Source: Xanthocytophaga flava (GTDB lineage: Bacteria > Bacteroidota > Bacteroidia > Cytophagales > 172606-1). From it: a stretch of DNA of 64,000 bases. The notes beneath the pieces are model-generated. The model was not told the DNA's origin. It ran no database searches and worked only from the letters and a program-made list of their open reading frames with translations. This document shows, piece after piece, positions 42,489-53,000 of this stretch. A program made the position numbers and the translations under genes. Numbering within the stretch: the stretch's first letter is position 1; the number at the start of each line of letters is the position of its first letter. The stretch covers positions 1-64,000 of the forward strand of contig JASJOS010000010.1 in the NCBI GenBank assembly GCA_030068525.1, given 5' to 3'.

Positions 42489-44936
42489 ATGAAAGTTCTC
42501 AAATTTGGTGGTACCTCAGTAAAGTCGGCTGAAATGATGAAGCAGGTCGGCGAGATTGTTAAAAATGCGCGTGCAGAAGGTCAGGTGGCAGTAGTGGTTT
42601 CGGCTATGTCTGGCATTACAGATCAACTGATCAATGTCAGTACACTGGCTTCTCAGGGAAATGATACATATCAGCAGACACTAAAGGAGATTGAGAAGAA
42701 GCACTTACAGTGTATTCAGGAATTGCTGCCCCCTCAGCACCAGACGCGTACTGTAGCAACCATCAAAATGACATTGAATGAACTGGAAGATGTATTACAG
42801 GGATTATTTCTTCTAAAAGAAATTTCTCCCAAAAGCCGTGACTTTGTCATGAGTTTTGGTGAACGTATGTCATCGGCTATTATTACTGAATACTTTAAAA
42901 CGATCGGGTTAGACGCATTATTGGCAGATGGCCGTGAGTTGATTGTTACAGATGATAATTTTGGTAATGCGGTTGTTGACTTTGAAGAAACAGACAAACG
43001 CATCCGCAAGTATTTCTCCCGTACAGATAAACTGATTGTGATGGGTGGTTTTATTGGCGCTACTGTCAATAATGAAACTACTACATTGGGTCGGGGTGGC
43101 TCTGATTATACCGGATCTATTATTGCAGCAGCTTTACAAGCCAAAATGCTGGAAATCTGGACAGATGTAGATGGAATGATGACAGCTGACCCACGGAAGG
43201 TACGCAGAACCATGGTATTGAAACAGTTGTCATACATTGAAGCACTGGAACTGTCTCATTTTGGGGCTAAAGTATTGTATCCACCTTCAGTACAACCTGT
43301 GCTTGCCAAGAATATTCCCTTAAAAATTAAAAATACATTTAATCCTGCTGCTGAGGGCACACTGGTAGCACGAGAGAGTGTAGACAACGGTTCACCGATC
43401 AAAGGTATATCCTCAATTGATACCGTTGCCTTGATCTCCCTGAATGGTAGTGGTATGGTGGGTGTATCTGGATTTGCCAAACGTTTGTTTAGTGCTCTGG
43501 CTTCCGGACGTATCAACGTAATTCTGATTACACAGGCATCATCAGAGCATTCAATCACTGTAGCTATCAATGCCAGTGATGCTGCTAAAGCTAAGACCTT
43601 AATTGAAAGCGAATTTGTACAGGAACTAAAAAGCAATGCATTGGAACCTGTAGTTGTTGAGCAGGATCTGAGTATTCTGGCTATTGTAGGTGAAAACATG
43701 CGCAATACCCCTAACGTATCAGGAAAGCTGTTTTCATCACTAGGCCGGAATGGGGTGAACGTTCGTGCCATTGCACAGGGTAGTTCTGAGAATAATATTT
43801 CGTTTGTAACACAAAATGCAGATTCCCGCAAAGCACTGAATATTGTACATGAGGCCTTCTTCCTGTCAGACACACGAGTGCTTAATATTTTCCTGGTTGG
43901 AGTTGGCACAGTAGGAGGGACGTTACTACGTCAGATGCGTGAGCAACAGGAATATTTCCTGCATGAGTATAATCTGGAACTCAGAGTAACTGGTGTCGCC
44001 AACAGCCGGAAAATGTGGTTTGATGAAAATGGTATCCACCTTCCTGACTGGAAAAATGTACTGGATAATAATGGAGAAGCTATGTCTCTGGGTGGCTTCG
44101 CAGGCAAGATGCATGAAATGAATCTACGTAACTCTATTCTGGTAGATTGTACCGCCAGTGAAGATGTAGTAGATCTTTACGAGGAGTCTTTGCAGCGAGG
44201 TATCTCTATTGTGACTCCCAATAAGGTAGCTTGTTCCGGAAGATATGAATTGTACAAACGCCTGAAACAAACTGCTACGCAGCGTGGAGCTAAGTTCTTG
44301 TTTGAAACAAACGTAGGGGCAGGCCTACCCGTAATCAAAACCCTGAATGACCTGACTCAGAGTGGTGATAAAATCCTGAAAATCGAGGCCATTCTATCAG
44401 GTACACTAAACTTCCTGTTTAATGAGCATAAAGCAGGTGTTTCATTTAGTTCCGTAGTAAAGCAAGCAAAAGATTTAGGTTATTCTGAACCAGATCCACG
44501 GATTGATATGAATGGACTGGATGTTGCCCGTAAAATATTAATTCTGAGCCGCGAGGCAGGGGCAAAGAAAGAAGCGAAAGATGTAGTAAGTGAAAACTTC
44601 CTTCCAGAGGAATGTCAGAAAGCTACTTCTATCGAAGAATTCTTTACCGTTTTGCCTAAGTATGATGACCATTTTGAAAAGATTCGTTCGGATGTAGAGA
44701 AAGCAGGGAATCGCCAGCGTTATGTAGCTGTTTATGAAAACGGAAATCTGAGTACAGGATTACGTGTAGTAGGGCCAGATAGTCCGTTCTATCAGGTAGA
44801 AGGTAATGACAATCTGGTATTGTTCTGGACAGAAAGGTACAGAGTACGACCTTTGATTGTAAAAGGGGCTGGTGCAGGAGCGGAAGTAACTGCTGCCGGG
44901 ATCTTTGCCGACATTATTCGTATTGCAAATTTCTAA
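42489..44936 (+). CDS. thrA: bifunctional aspartate kinase / homoserine dehydrogenase
   Basis: The protein is 815 aa from the ATG at 42489 (the frame also has TTG at 42480). The N-terminal aspartate kinase (about 1-300) begins MKVLKFGGTSVKS and contains TTLGRGGSDYTGSIIAAAL. Two ACT regions follow (about 305-460, VSGFAKRLFSALASGRINVILITQ and GKLFSSLGRNGVNVRAIAQGSSENN). The C-terminal homoserine dehydrogenase has NADP-binding FLVGVGTVGGTLL and EAILSGTLNFLF. It catalyses the first and third steps from aspartate to threonine/methionine. ACT domains give threonine feedback. Confidence 0.95.
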   Translation: MKVLKFGGTSVKSAEMMKQVGEIVKNARAEGQVAVVVSAMSGITDQLINVSTLASQGNDTYQQTLKEIEKKHLQCIQELLPPQHQTRTVATIKMTLNELEDVLQGLFLLKEISPKSRDFVMSFGERMSSAIITEYFKTIGLDALLADGRELIVTDDNFGNAVVDFEETDKRIRKYFSRTDKLIVMGGFIGATVNNETTTLGRGGSDYTGSIIAAALQAKMLEIWTDVDGMMTADPRKVRRTMVLKQLSYIEALELSHFGAKVLYPPSVQPVLAKNIPLKIKNTFNPAAEGTLVARESVDNGSPIKGISSIDTVALISLNGSGMVGVSGFAKRLFSALASGRINVILITQASSEHSITVAINASDAAKAKTLIESEFVQELKSNALEPVVVEQDLSILAIVGENMRNTPNVSGKLFSSLGRNGVNVRAIAQGSSENNISFVTQNADSRKALNIVHEAFFLSDTRVLNIFLVGVGTVGGTLLRQMREQQEYFLHEYNLELRVTGVANSRKMWFDENGIHLPDWKNVLDNNGEAMSLGGFAGKMHEMNLRNSILVDCTASEDVVDLYEESLQRGISIVTPNKVACSGRYELYKRLKQTATQRGAKFLFETNVGAGLPVIKTLNDLTQSGDKILKIEAILSGTLNFLFNEHKAGVSFSSVVKQAKDLGYSEPDPRIDMNGLDVARKILILSREAGAKKEAKDVVSENFLPEECQKATSIEEFFTVLPKYDDHFEKIRSDVEKAGNRQRYVAVYENGNLSTGLRVVGPDSPFYQVEGNDNLVLFWTERYRVRPLIVKGAGAGAEVTAAGIFADIIRIANF

Positions 44937-45000
44937 TAATCTATAAGTTTTGTAGACTTAGTAAAGCCCGAATAAGAGTAAATAGTATCTTTGGCAATAG

Positions 45001-45042
45001 ATAGTTCTCTGGAAGTTTGATTTTCAGGCTTCCAGAGGCTAT
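45001..45042 (+). terminator. hairpin after thrA
   Basis: ATAGTTCTCTGGAAG (45001-45015) pairs with CTTCCAGAGGCTAT (45029-45042), with a small mismatch in the outer arm. It lies 65 bases past the thrA stop. The T tract is weak, so readthrough to the next genes is possible. Confidence 0.45.
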
Positions 45043-45076
45043 TTAGATAACAGGACGCTATAAATGCATAACCTAT

Positions 45077-45436
45077 ATGGACGAGAGCAACAAACTTCCA
45101 TTTAATCCGGCTTTACAGGAATTGACTCAATACCTGCGTGATTTCAGTTCGAATGCTGAGATTGTGCTTTGGAATCGTATCAAAGATAAACAGTTGGGTG
45201 TTGATTTTTCGTGGCAGCATCCTATTGGGGATTTTGTCTTTACCTTCTTTTGTGAAGCGAAAAGGCTGGCAATTGAAATTGAATCAGACGCACACACACA
45301 TCCAGATGCTTATTTCTCCTCAGTACAGAAGCAGGAAGCGCTGAAAGATTATGACATTCGGGTGATACAGCTTAGAGAAGAGGATATTGTGAAAGATGTG
45401 GAAAAAGCAGTTGAGTCTATTAAGAAAGAATTATAA
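45077..45436 (+). CDS. DUF559 (Vsr-like endonuclease fold) protein
   Basis: This 119-aa protein belongs to DUF559, a family with a restriction-endonuclease/Vsr-like fold: YLRDFSSNAEIVLWNRIKDKQLGVDFSWQHPIGDFVFTFFCEAKRLAIEIESDAHTHPDA. The acidic residues in IEIESDAH correspond to the active-site line of the fold (usually IEIDGxxH). Its biological target is unknown. It lies between thrA and thrB and overlaps the next gene by one base (TAATG), so it is part of a thr-locus transcript without an obvious pathway role. Confidence 0.85.
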   Translation: MDESNKLPFNPALQELTQYLRDFSSNAEIVLWNRIKDKQLGVDFSWQHPIGDFVFTFFCEAKRLAIEIESDAHTHPDAYFSSVQKQEALKDYDIRVIQLREEDIVKDVEKAVESIKKEL

Positions 45437-45894
45437 TGATAGGAAATCGTTCTGGTTCTTTATTGGAAAAAGTAGTAGGAATTGTTTTACTACTAATTGG
45501 TATATCCCGTCTGGCTTTTTTACTATACTCTTATACTGGTTATACCCTTGCTCAATTGAGTTTTTTGAATCAAGCAAAAGGTTTTATAGTGCATCTGATT
45601 CATATAATTGCAGGTGTGCTACTCTATAAAGAACGAAAAACAGGTTATTGGCAGGCTGTGGTGATTATATTTTATATGATATTGAATGTGTTAGGATGGA
45701 TATTTATTATGCTGGTCAAAAAGTGGTTTGCCATACCTGTTTTGATAGTATATATATTTTTGATAAGTGTTTTACTTTTGCCTTCTATTCGTCGAAAGTA
45801 TGCCTTCACTGTGTCTGGAATTGCGATTTGCTTCGGCATTAGTTTTCTCTTTACAATCTCAAACCTTATAGTTTCTTTCATTCAGAAACTATAA
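45436..45894 (+). CDS. small membrane protein, unrecognised (152 aa)
   Basis: It has four predicted transmembrane segments (for example VVGIVLLLIGISRLAFLLYSY, HLIHIIAGVLLY, AVVIIFYMILNVLGWIFIMLV, VYIFLISVLLLP and ISFLFTISNLIVSFI). No soluble domain or motif is recognised. The start overlaps the DUF559 stop by one base, so the two are translationally coupled. Confidence 0.65.
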   Translation: MIGNRSGSLLEKVVGIVLLLIGISRLAFLLYSYTGYTLAQLSFLNQAKGFIVHLIHIIAGVLLYKERKTGYWQAVVIIFYMILNVLGWIFIMLVKKWFAIPVLIVYIFLISVLLLPSIRRKYAFTVSGIAICFGISFLFTISNLIVSFIQKL

Positions 45895-45945
45895 GCAGTG
45901 CTTTTATAAAATAGATTATTCTGTTTATTACTTACTCATTTACCA

Positions 45946-46872
45946 TTGGATAGCTTACATATTTTTGCCCCTGCAACTGTAGCCAACGTCGCTGCCGGAT
46001 TTGATATTCTGGGTTTTGCCCTTAATGCCCCTGGCGATGAAATTACCATTCGTAAAACAGACACTCCAGGTATTACGATCCATAACAAAACGGAATTTGC
46101 CAGCATGCCGTTGGCACCTGAAAAAAATACAGCAGGGGTTGCATTACAGGCATATCTGCAACATCTGGGTAGTGAACAAGGATTTGAAATTACCTTTCTC
46201 AAGAAAATAAAACCAGGTAGTGGCATTGGAAGTAGTGCTGCCAGTTCAGCAGCTGCTGTTTTCGGAGCCAATGAATTGTTGGGACGCCCGTTAGAACGGA
46301 AAGATCTGGTGCAATTTGCTATGCAGGGAGAGAAGCTAGCCAGTGGCTCTGCCCATGCTGATAATGTAGCACCTGCCCTGATGGGTGGATTTGTATTGGT
46401 TCGCAGCTACAATCCACTGGATCTGGTGACTATACCTGTACCAGAAAATCTGTATGCCAGTGTGATTCATCCTCAGATTGAATTAAAAACAGAAGATTCT
46501 CGTCGGGTATTGCGTAAACAGATTTTACTGAAAGATGCCGTAGTACAATGGGGAAATACTGCAGGGCTTATTGCTGGTTTGTTTAAAGGCGATTATGAAC
46601 TGATCGGTCGGTCACTGCAGGATGTGATTATAGAGCCCATTCGTTCGTTATTGATTCCAGGATTTGAGGCTATTAAGACAGCCGCTTTACAGGCGGGTGC
46701 TTTGGGGTGTAGTATCTCAGGTTCAGGACCCTCTATCTTTACATTAAGTACATCAGAAGATACTGCACAGACTGTCGCAAAAGCCATGCAGCAGATGTGT
46801 AGCCAGCAAGGCATTGAAAGCGAAATCCATGTTTCACCTATCAATACACAAGGACCGAGGATTGTACAATAA
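45946..46872 (+). CDS. thrB: homoserine kinase (GHMP family)
   Basis: This 308-aa GHMP kinase starts MDSLHIFAPATVANVAAGFDILGFAL and has the ATP loop PGSGIGSSAASSAAAV plus the C-terminal GSGPSIF motif. It phosphorylates homoserine, the step between ThrA and threonine synthase. The start is a TTG at 45946; no ATG occurs before the conserved domain and upstream codons back to 45916 give none. Threonine synthase (thrC) is not found in the window. The DUF559 and membrane genes separate it from thrA. Confidence 0.92.
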   Translation: MDSLHIFAPATVANVAAGFDILGFALNAPGDEITIRKTDTPGITIHNKTEFASMPLAPEKNTAGVALQAYLQHLGSEQGFEITFLKKIKPGSGIGSSAASSAAAVFGANELLGRPLERKDLVQFAMQGEKLASGSAHADNVAPALMGGFVLVRSYNPLDLVTIPVPENLYASVIHPQIELKTEDSRRVLRKQILLKDAVVQWGNTAGLIAGLFKGDYELIGRSLQDVIIEPIRSLLIPGFEAIKTAALQAGALGCSISGSGPSIFTLSTSEDTAQTVAKAMQQMCSQQGIESEIHVSPINTQGPRIVQ

Positions 46873-46948
46873 TTTAGGCAATGGATTATTTGTTTGACTC
46901 AGCTTTTGTATATTCTTTAGAAATAGCAATAATCCTTTAGTAAGACCT

Positions 46949-48016
46949 ATGCCTCTGGACAAATATCTTATCTGTATTACGTGGTTATTTCTTCAACTAA
47001 CTAATAGTTTTGCCCAGGTTCCAAACGATAATATTGAAAATCGTTTAGAGCTTACTCTGAATCAGTGGCATTCTTCCCAAACAGATAAATGCACTGTACA
47101 GTGGAAATGTGTAGATGAAGCTTTAACAGGAAAATGTATTGACTATCATAATGATCAGTGGTTTTATTTCACTACTTCACAGGTCAAAGGTTCTGTTTTT
47201 GTCAATATTTCAAAGCAGGTATGTGAAGATATCCGGGGGGTACAGCTTGTAGTAATAGATGGTACACCTTGCGAAACCAAAACGTATCAGATATTGGCTT
47301 GTGCCTCTATGGCTAATCAGGATGATATCTATGTTCAATTAGATTCATTAAAACCTAATCATACGTACCTGCTCAATGTGGACGGGTATCTTCACGATTA
47401 TTGTAAGTTTGATATTCAGGTAAGTGATCATTCCATTGGAATTCCTATGAATCACAAAGCAATGGGAACTGCGAAGGGGGAGGTCCAGGGTAAAGTCGTC
47501 AATCTATCGTGGACCGTAGATGAAGATATCGCTGCTCAGGTAAATGAGTTTCATATTCTCCGGCGTCGGCAGGCAGATGTACGATCTCAGATCGTTCAGA
47601 AGATCCCTCTAACCAAAAATGCGGCAGGCGGATTCGTTGATCATTACGAAACACAGGATACAGTAACTAAAGCAGGTACCTATGCCTATAAGATTCTCGG
47701 CCTGACTACAGAGGGAAATACAGTATTGATTGGTTCATCGCAACAGCAGATTGATCAACGGAGTGTCAGTAATACCTATGTATCTATTCCTCTTCCGTTT
47801 AAGAAAAACAGCAATGTTACCCTCCTTATTTACAATGCTGTCAATCATGTGCTGCTAGATAAGACGGGGCTAACCTTGTCTGAAAACAATCAGACTGTTC
47901 GTTACTTTGCTGGGTATCTGACTGAAAAAGGCATCCATAAGATACAAGTGAGAGCCGTTGATAGCAAAACTGGGCAGGCTCAGGATTTTTCTTTTGACAT
48001 TACTTCTTCTCAATAG
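46949..48016 (+). CDS. secreted protein with FN3-like and beta domains (hypothetical)
   Basis: This 355-aa protein has a signal peptide (YLICITWLFLQLTNSFAQ). A Cys-rich first half (DKCTVQWKCVDEALTGKCIDYHNDQWFYF, SKQVCEDIRG, GTPCETKT) may form disulfides. A fibronectin-III-like domain follows (about 185-270, VNLSWTVDEDIAAQVNEFHILRR...GTYAYKILGLTTEGNTV), then a beta-rich C-terminal domain. No enzyme motif is seen and no T9SS tail is present, so it is probably periplasmic. Confidence 0.7.
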   Translation: MPLDKYLICITWLFLQLTNSFAQVPNDNIENRLELTLNQWHSSQTDKCTVQWKCVDEALTGKCIDYHNDQWFYFTTSQVKGSVFVNISKQVCEDIRGVQLVVIDGTPCETKTYQILACASMANQDDIYVQLDSLKPNHTYLLNVDGYLHDYCKFDIQVSDHSIGIPMNHKAMGTAKGEVQGKVVNLSWTVDEDIAAQVNEFHILRRRQADVRSQIVQKIPLTKNAAGGFVDHYETQDTVTKAGTYAYKILGLTTEGNTVLIGSSQQQIDQRSVSNTYVSIPLPFKKNSNVTLLIYNAVNHVLLDKTGLTLSENNQTVRYFAGYLTEKGIHKIQVRAVDSKTGQAQDFSFDITSSQ

Positions 48017-48131
48017 TATATTTCCAGAATAAAGGTGCTCAATAGAAGTTTGCAGGATTACTTCGTATTTCTGTTTTGCACCAAAGATCTTTATCCAAAC
48101 TAAAAACCAATCCAACCTCAATCTAGCCTGT

Positions 48132-49925
48132 ATGAAAAAACGCTATCTGATTTGGTTCGCTGCGCTTGCGTTGGCAGCCTGTACCTCTAAATCGACTGAT
48201 ACCAGCCAAACCACTGCTATGACAGAAACAAATCCCAAGTTAACCAAGCTGTTTGACGAGTATTACGAAGAACGGCTCAAGTTTTTCCCATTGGAAGCTA
48301 CCTCTCAGGGCGATAATCGCTACAATGATCAGCTTCCTAATGATATATCACAGGAGTTTATCGGACAGACCAAAAGCTTCTATGAAAAGTATCTGAGTCA
48401 GCTACAAGCAATTTCCCGTGATTCACTGAGTGACCAGGATAAGATTGGCTATGATGTATTAGAACGTGATCTGAAAATTCAACTGGAAGGCATTCCATTT
48501 CATACAGAAGAAATTCCTTTCCAGCAGTTCTGGGGACTTCCTCTGCAAATGGGTATGCTGGGTAGTGGAGATGGGTCACATCCTTTTCATTCTGTGAAAG
48601 ATTATGATGACTGGTTAAAGCGGGCTGCCTCGTTTACTGTGTGGGCAGATACGGCTATTGGTAACTTCAAAAAAGGAATTGCTGACGGTGTGGTGTTACC
48701 TAAGTCACTGGTTGTAAAAATGATTCCTCAGATGAATGATCTGGTAGTAGCTGATCCTACCAAAAGCATTTTTTATGGACCTGTCAATAAATTTCCGGAA
48801 GATTTCAGCGACGCAGATAAAACGCGTTTGACAGAAGCTTTTAAGAAAGCTATAACTACTCAGATTGTACCTGCGTATAAAAAGATGGGTGATTTTCTAA
48901 AGAACGAATATCTTCCCAAAGCCCGTACCACATCTGGTATAGGAGTATTACCTAAGGGCAAAGAGTTGTATGCCTATTATGTGCGTTTTTGGACTACCAC
49001 TAATAAAACACCGGAAGAAATATTTGAGTTAGGAGAAAAAGAAGTTGCCCGAATTAAGGGAGAGATGGAAGCTGTAAAGAATCAGGTTGGTTTCAAAGGT
49101 GACCTGAAAGCTTTCTTTGACCATTTGAAAGACGATCCAAAGTTCTATCCATATAAAACACCTGAGGATGTACTAAAGGCTTTTCAGAACATTCATGACA
49201 GAATAAAGCCTAATGTAGCAAAGATCTTTAACAAGACTCCTAAAACCCCTTTTGAGATCCGTCGTACAGAAGCATTTCGTGAAGCTTCTGCCAGTGCAGA
49301 ATATCAGCCTGGCTCAGCAGATGGTAGCCGTCCGGGTATCTTCTATGTACCTATTCCGGATGCAAAGAAGTTTAATATAACCTCAGGTATGGAGTCATTA
49401 TTCCTGCATGAGGCCATTCCCGGACACCATTATCAGATGTCTTTACAACAGGAGAATACAGCCCTTCCTAAGTTTATGCGTTTTATGTTTAACAGTGCCT
49501 ATGGGGAAGGTTGGGCATTGTATACAGAATCTTTAGGGAAAGAACTGGGAGTATACACAGATCCGTATCAGTACATGGGTGCGCTGGGAGATGAAATGCA
49601 CCGGGCTATTCGTCTGGTAGTGGATGTGGCTATTCATACCAAAGGCTGGACACGTGAACAAGCCATCAAATACATGATGGACAACGAACCTATTGCTGAA
49701 CAAGGCGCTGTTGCCGAGATTGAACGCTACATGGCTGTTCCCGGACAGGCATTATCCTATAAGATTGGTGCATTGAAAATTCGTGAGTTGCGAGCGAAAT
49801 ACGAAAAAGAACTGGGCAACAAGTTTAGTCTGGCTGCCTTCCATGATGAGTTTTTGAAGGATGGTTGTCTGCCACTGGATGTCCTGGAACGGAAGATGGA
49901 TGCCTGGGCTGCTGCTCAGAAATGA
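48132..49925 (+). CDS. DUF885-family lipoprotein hydrolase
   Basis: This 597-aa protein has a lipoprotein signal MKKRYLIWFAALALAACTSK. DUF885 proteins are putative zinc peptidases; the motif HEAIPGHH (426-433) is clear, followed by EGWALYTESLGKELG. C-terminal PGQALSYKIGALKIRELR is also typical. It likely acts on peptides in the periplasm or at the outer membrane. It is a single-gene unit ending in a strong terminator. Confidence 0.88.
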   Translation: MKKRYLIWFAALALAACTSKSTDTSQTTAMTETNPKLTKLFDEYYEERLKFFPLEATSQGDNRYNDQLPNDISQEFIGQTKSFYEKYLSQLQAISRDSLSDQDKIGYDVLERDLKIQLEGIPFHTEEIPFQQFWGLPLQMGMLGSGDGSHPFHSVKDYDDWLKRAASFTVWADTAIGNFKKGIADGVVLPKSLVVKMIPQMNDLVVADPTKSIFYGPVNKFPEDFSDADKTRLTEAFKKAITTQIVPAYKKMGDFLKNEYLPKARTTSGIGVLPKGKELYAYYVRFWTTTNKTPEEIFELGEKEVARIKGEMEAVKNQVGFKGDLKAFFDHLKDDPKFYPYKTPEDVLKAFQNIHDRIKPNVAKIFNKTPKTPFEIRRTEAFREASASAEYQPGSADGSRPGIFYVPIPDAKKFNITSGMESLFLHEAIPGHHYQMSLQQENTALPKFMRFMFNSAYGEGWALYTESLGKELGVYTDPYQYMGALGDEMHRAIRLVVDVAIHTKGWTREQAIKYMMDNEPIAEQGAVAEIERYMAVPGQALSYKIGALKIRELRAKYEKELGNKFSLAAFHDEFLKDGCLPLDVLERKMDAWAAAQK

Positions 49926-49945
49926 TAGACTTAACGAATCAAATG

Positions 49946-49988
49946 AAAACGCCTCGTTCTGGCAACTACTGCTAAAACGAGGCGTTTT
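49946..49988 (+). terminator. terminator of the DUF885 gene
   Basis: Perfect 13-base arms AAAACGCCTCGTT (49946-49958) and AACGAGGCGTTTT (49976-49988), followed by TATGACC; the T run is in the stem. It lies 21 bases after the stop. It also faces the convergent 50022 gene and may serve both. Confidence 0.75.
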
Positions 49989-50021
49989 TATGACCAAACA
50001 AATATACTTTTTGTTACTCGG

Positions 50022-53000
50022 TTAATTCTTTATCAGCTTCTGAGTAGTAACCTGACCACCTGACTCCAACTGGATAAAGTATATACCAGCTGCATGTTTA
50101 CTCAAATCATAGCCTACCGTGTATTGGCCTTTTGTCATATTTTTATGTAATAGCACAGTTCGATTTCCCTGCCCGGAATACAATGCCAGGGTTACTGGAC
50201 CTGATTGATTTATTGTGTACTGTATAGTGACCTGTCCAGAAGAAGGATTAGGATAAAGTGTGATAAGATTATTGGTATTACCTTCATTCATGGCTATTCG
50301 GGCCGAACTGCTGGTTCCATATACTTCAAGTTCATATATAGAGTAGCCATACTGAGTAGATCGTTTGGTGCCATATATCCGGATGTACCGGCCAGTACCA
50401 TTCAAGCCTGTATGATCATTGATCAGCTGTGTATTACCCACAATAGGTGCTTTCAACGATTGCCAGTTTATGGTATCATTAGAGATTTGAAGTTCATAAT
50501 CCACTGCACGGGCATTTTCCCAGGTTATCTTTACGCGATTGATCGAATAGACCGCTCCAAGATCTACATAGATCCATTGAGGATCACTAAACGCGCTGGA
50601 CCATCGGGTACCTGTGTTTCCATCTACGGCTTTTGCTCCTAACAATGAGCCATTCTCTGTAGAAGAGGTCGTTGTTTTTTTATTGAGTGCCAGATTGCTA
50701 GCTCCGTTACTTACAATTGTGAGAGTCACTGGTGATGAGGTAGAAGTAGCACCTGTGTTATCAGTAGCCTGAGCTGTAAGTGTATACGTACCTGCACTGA
50801 TATTGGTCCATGTATAGGTATAAGGTGCAGAGGTAATAGTTGTTAGTGGCGTTGTACCATTGTAAAAAACAACTTTTGTTATACTTCCATCTGTATCAGA
50901 TGCTGTTGCTGTCAGGGTTGCACTTCCTGGTGCTACTACTATAGTATTTGTAGTCGCCAGACTTACAGATGGTAAGTTGTTTCCAGAAGCTGATGTAAAT
51001 GCTATATAGTTCAGATTTATGTCATTGCTTTCAAAAACAACCCGAAGCACTTTTGTACCAACTGTAAGGGCAGGCGTGGTAACAGATACAGTTTGCCAGC
51101 TTTGAAATCCGCCTGTATTGGGAACATTGATTGTACCAGATATATTCTGTCCATCCAGTTCAATGTGCATAGTTTTTCCAGCTCCTGTAGTGGCTATACG
51201 TGTCTGTAGTGTATAAACACCTGCCGACGTTATATTTACGGTATATTCCAGCCATTCGCCAGTTGCTACCCAGCCAATATTGAAACCACCTTCAGAGCAA
51301 CCTTCTATATCTACATCTTCAGTTGTTCGATATCCATTGCCCGAATTACCTGTACTTAGGTCATTATAGGCAATAGATTGTCCTCCTGTATCAAAGTCTT
51401 CAGCTTCGATCTTACCGGGAACAGACCAGGGTAACCCTCCATATGGATTTTGAATAGAAGAAGTGACAGCATAGTTGGCCGTATAGGTTGTATTTACTGC
51501 TGGAACACGAATTGTCTGACTGGCCTGACCTCCATGTGTCCAGCTCGAGAATGCATAATTATTATTGCCAAGAACCTGAGGTGTGATGGCTTGTAGATTG
51601 ATTAGGCTATTGACAACCAGTGTTTTGGTAAATGGCGTAGTGCCTTGAGCTGCTAGCACAACCTGTAATCCTGGAATATTGGCTACAGCAGTTATATCTA
51701 CCTTATTCGGATAGACATCTACAGAATCCTGTCCTTTACGTCCATTAGCATCTGTTGCTGTCAGGATAATTCTGAGCCAGATATTAGGGGATGTTTCACC
51801 ACCATTGTCTGCAACAAATGATCCGGATGTTACACCTGATGGGACTACAGGCCCAGGATGCCAGTGTTCGCTGGTAGGACTGTCTTTATGAAAGAAACGA
51901 ACTTCCCAGGAAAGGGCTGATGCAGGCAAGTTTCCATCTTCCTGATCTGTTGCAGTACCTGCATAATTGATTACATCCCCCACACTCCATTTGGTGGTTG
52001 TTAATGGCAGAGTAATGTCTGCAACAGGTTTTGCATTGAAAGGTTGTATAGTTAAGGTGGCATTGTTACTAGTTGCGCTACCATTGGCATTGGTCACAAT
52101 ACATCGATAGGAAGCTGCATCCGCCAGTGTTGTTACTGAAATGGTATAGCTGGCAGAGGTTGCACCGGCAATATTTACTGCATTTTTTTGCCATTGATAG
52201 GTGAAAGGTGTAGCTCCAGAGGCACTTACAGTAAAGGTTACCGGGTCACCAGCGGTAATAGTCTGGCTGGTGGGCTGGTTAACAATAACAGGTACTTGTG
52301 TATTATCATATTCCAGCCGCCATAGACTACCTGTGTTACCATATTTAAAATAATAGATATTGCCATCTATACCCACACTAGTGCCCAGTATAGATCCAAA
52401 GCCTGAAGGTGCAAATTCTTGCCATTGGCCTTGTACAGGATTAGCTGCATCAATGCTACGCATCCAGCCAGAACACCAGTCTGTAAAGTAAAATCTATTC
52501 CTGTACTGGGCCGGATAATTTGTGGATGTAGGATTGAAAAATGTTCCGGATGTAATAGCACATCCCCAGTTTGAGTGGCCGTAATAAAAGGCAGCTGTGA
52601 TCGTATTAGCTGGTTGTTCCGGGCCTGAGCGTCCATTCTGATCCCACCCATAATTATAGTTTTTGGCTGGATCCGGATTCGTCACATCATCAATCTCTTC
52701 ATAGTTGCCACCCACATTCATGACAAATATTTTTTGAGAAAGCGGGTCCAGACTCATCCTCCAGGGGTTTCGCATCCCAATGGCCCAGATACTTCTTTTT
52801 TGTCGGCTGGCTCCTGCTTCGTTGTAATAAGGATTTCCGGGAGCTGGCTGACCATCTTCTGTTAGGCGAAGAATTTTACCTCTGTAAGTATCCAGTTTGG
52901 CAGATTCTGCGGAAGAGTTACTTTCTCCTATCGCTATATAAAGTAGTCCGTTTTTAAATAAAAGAGCACCACCATTATGGAAACCATTAATGATTGGATC

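Noticed and set aside
42734..43909. 111- and 217-aa frames on the minus strand inside thrA
   Set aside because: They are antisense shadows of thrA with no recognisable domains.
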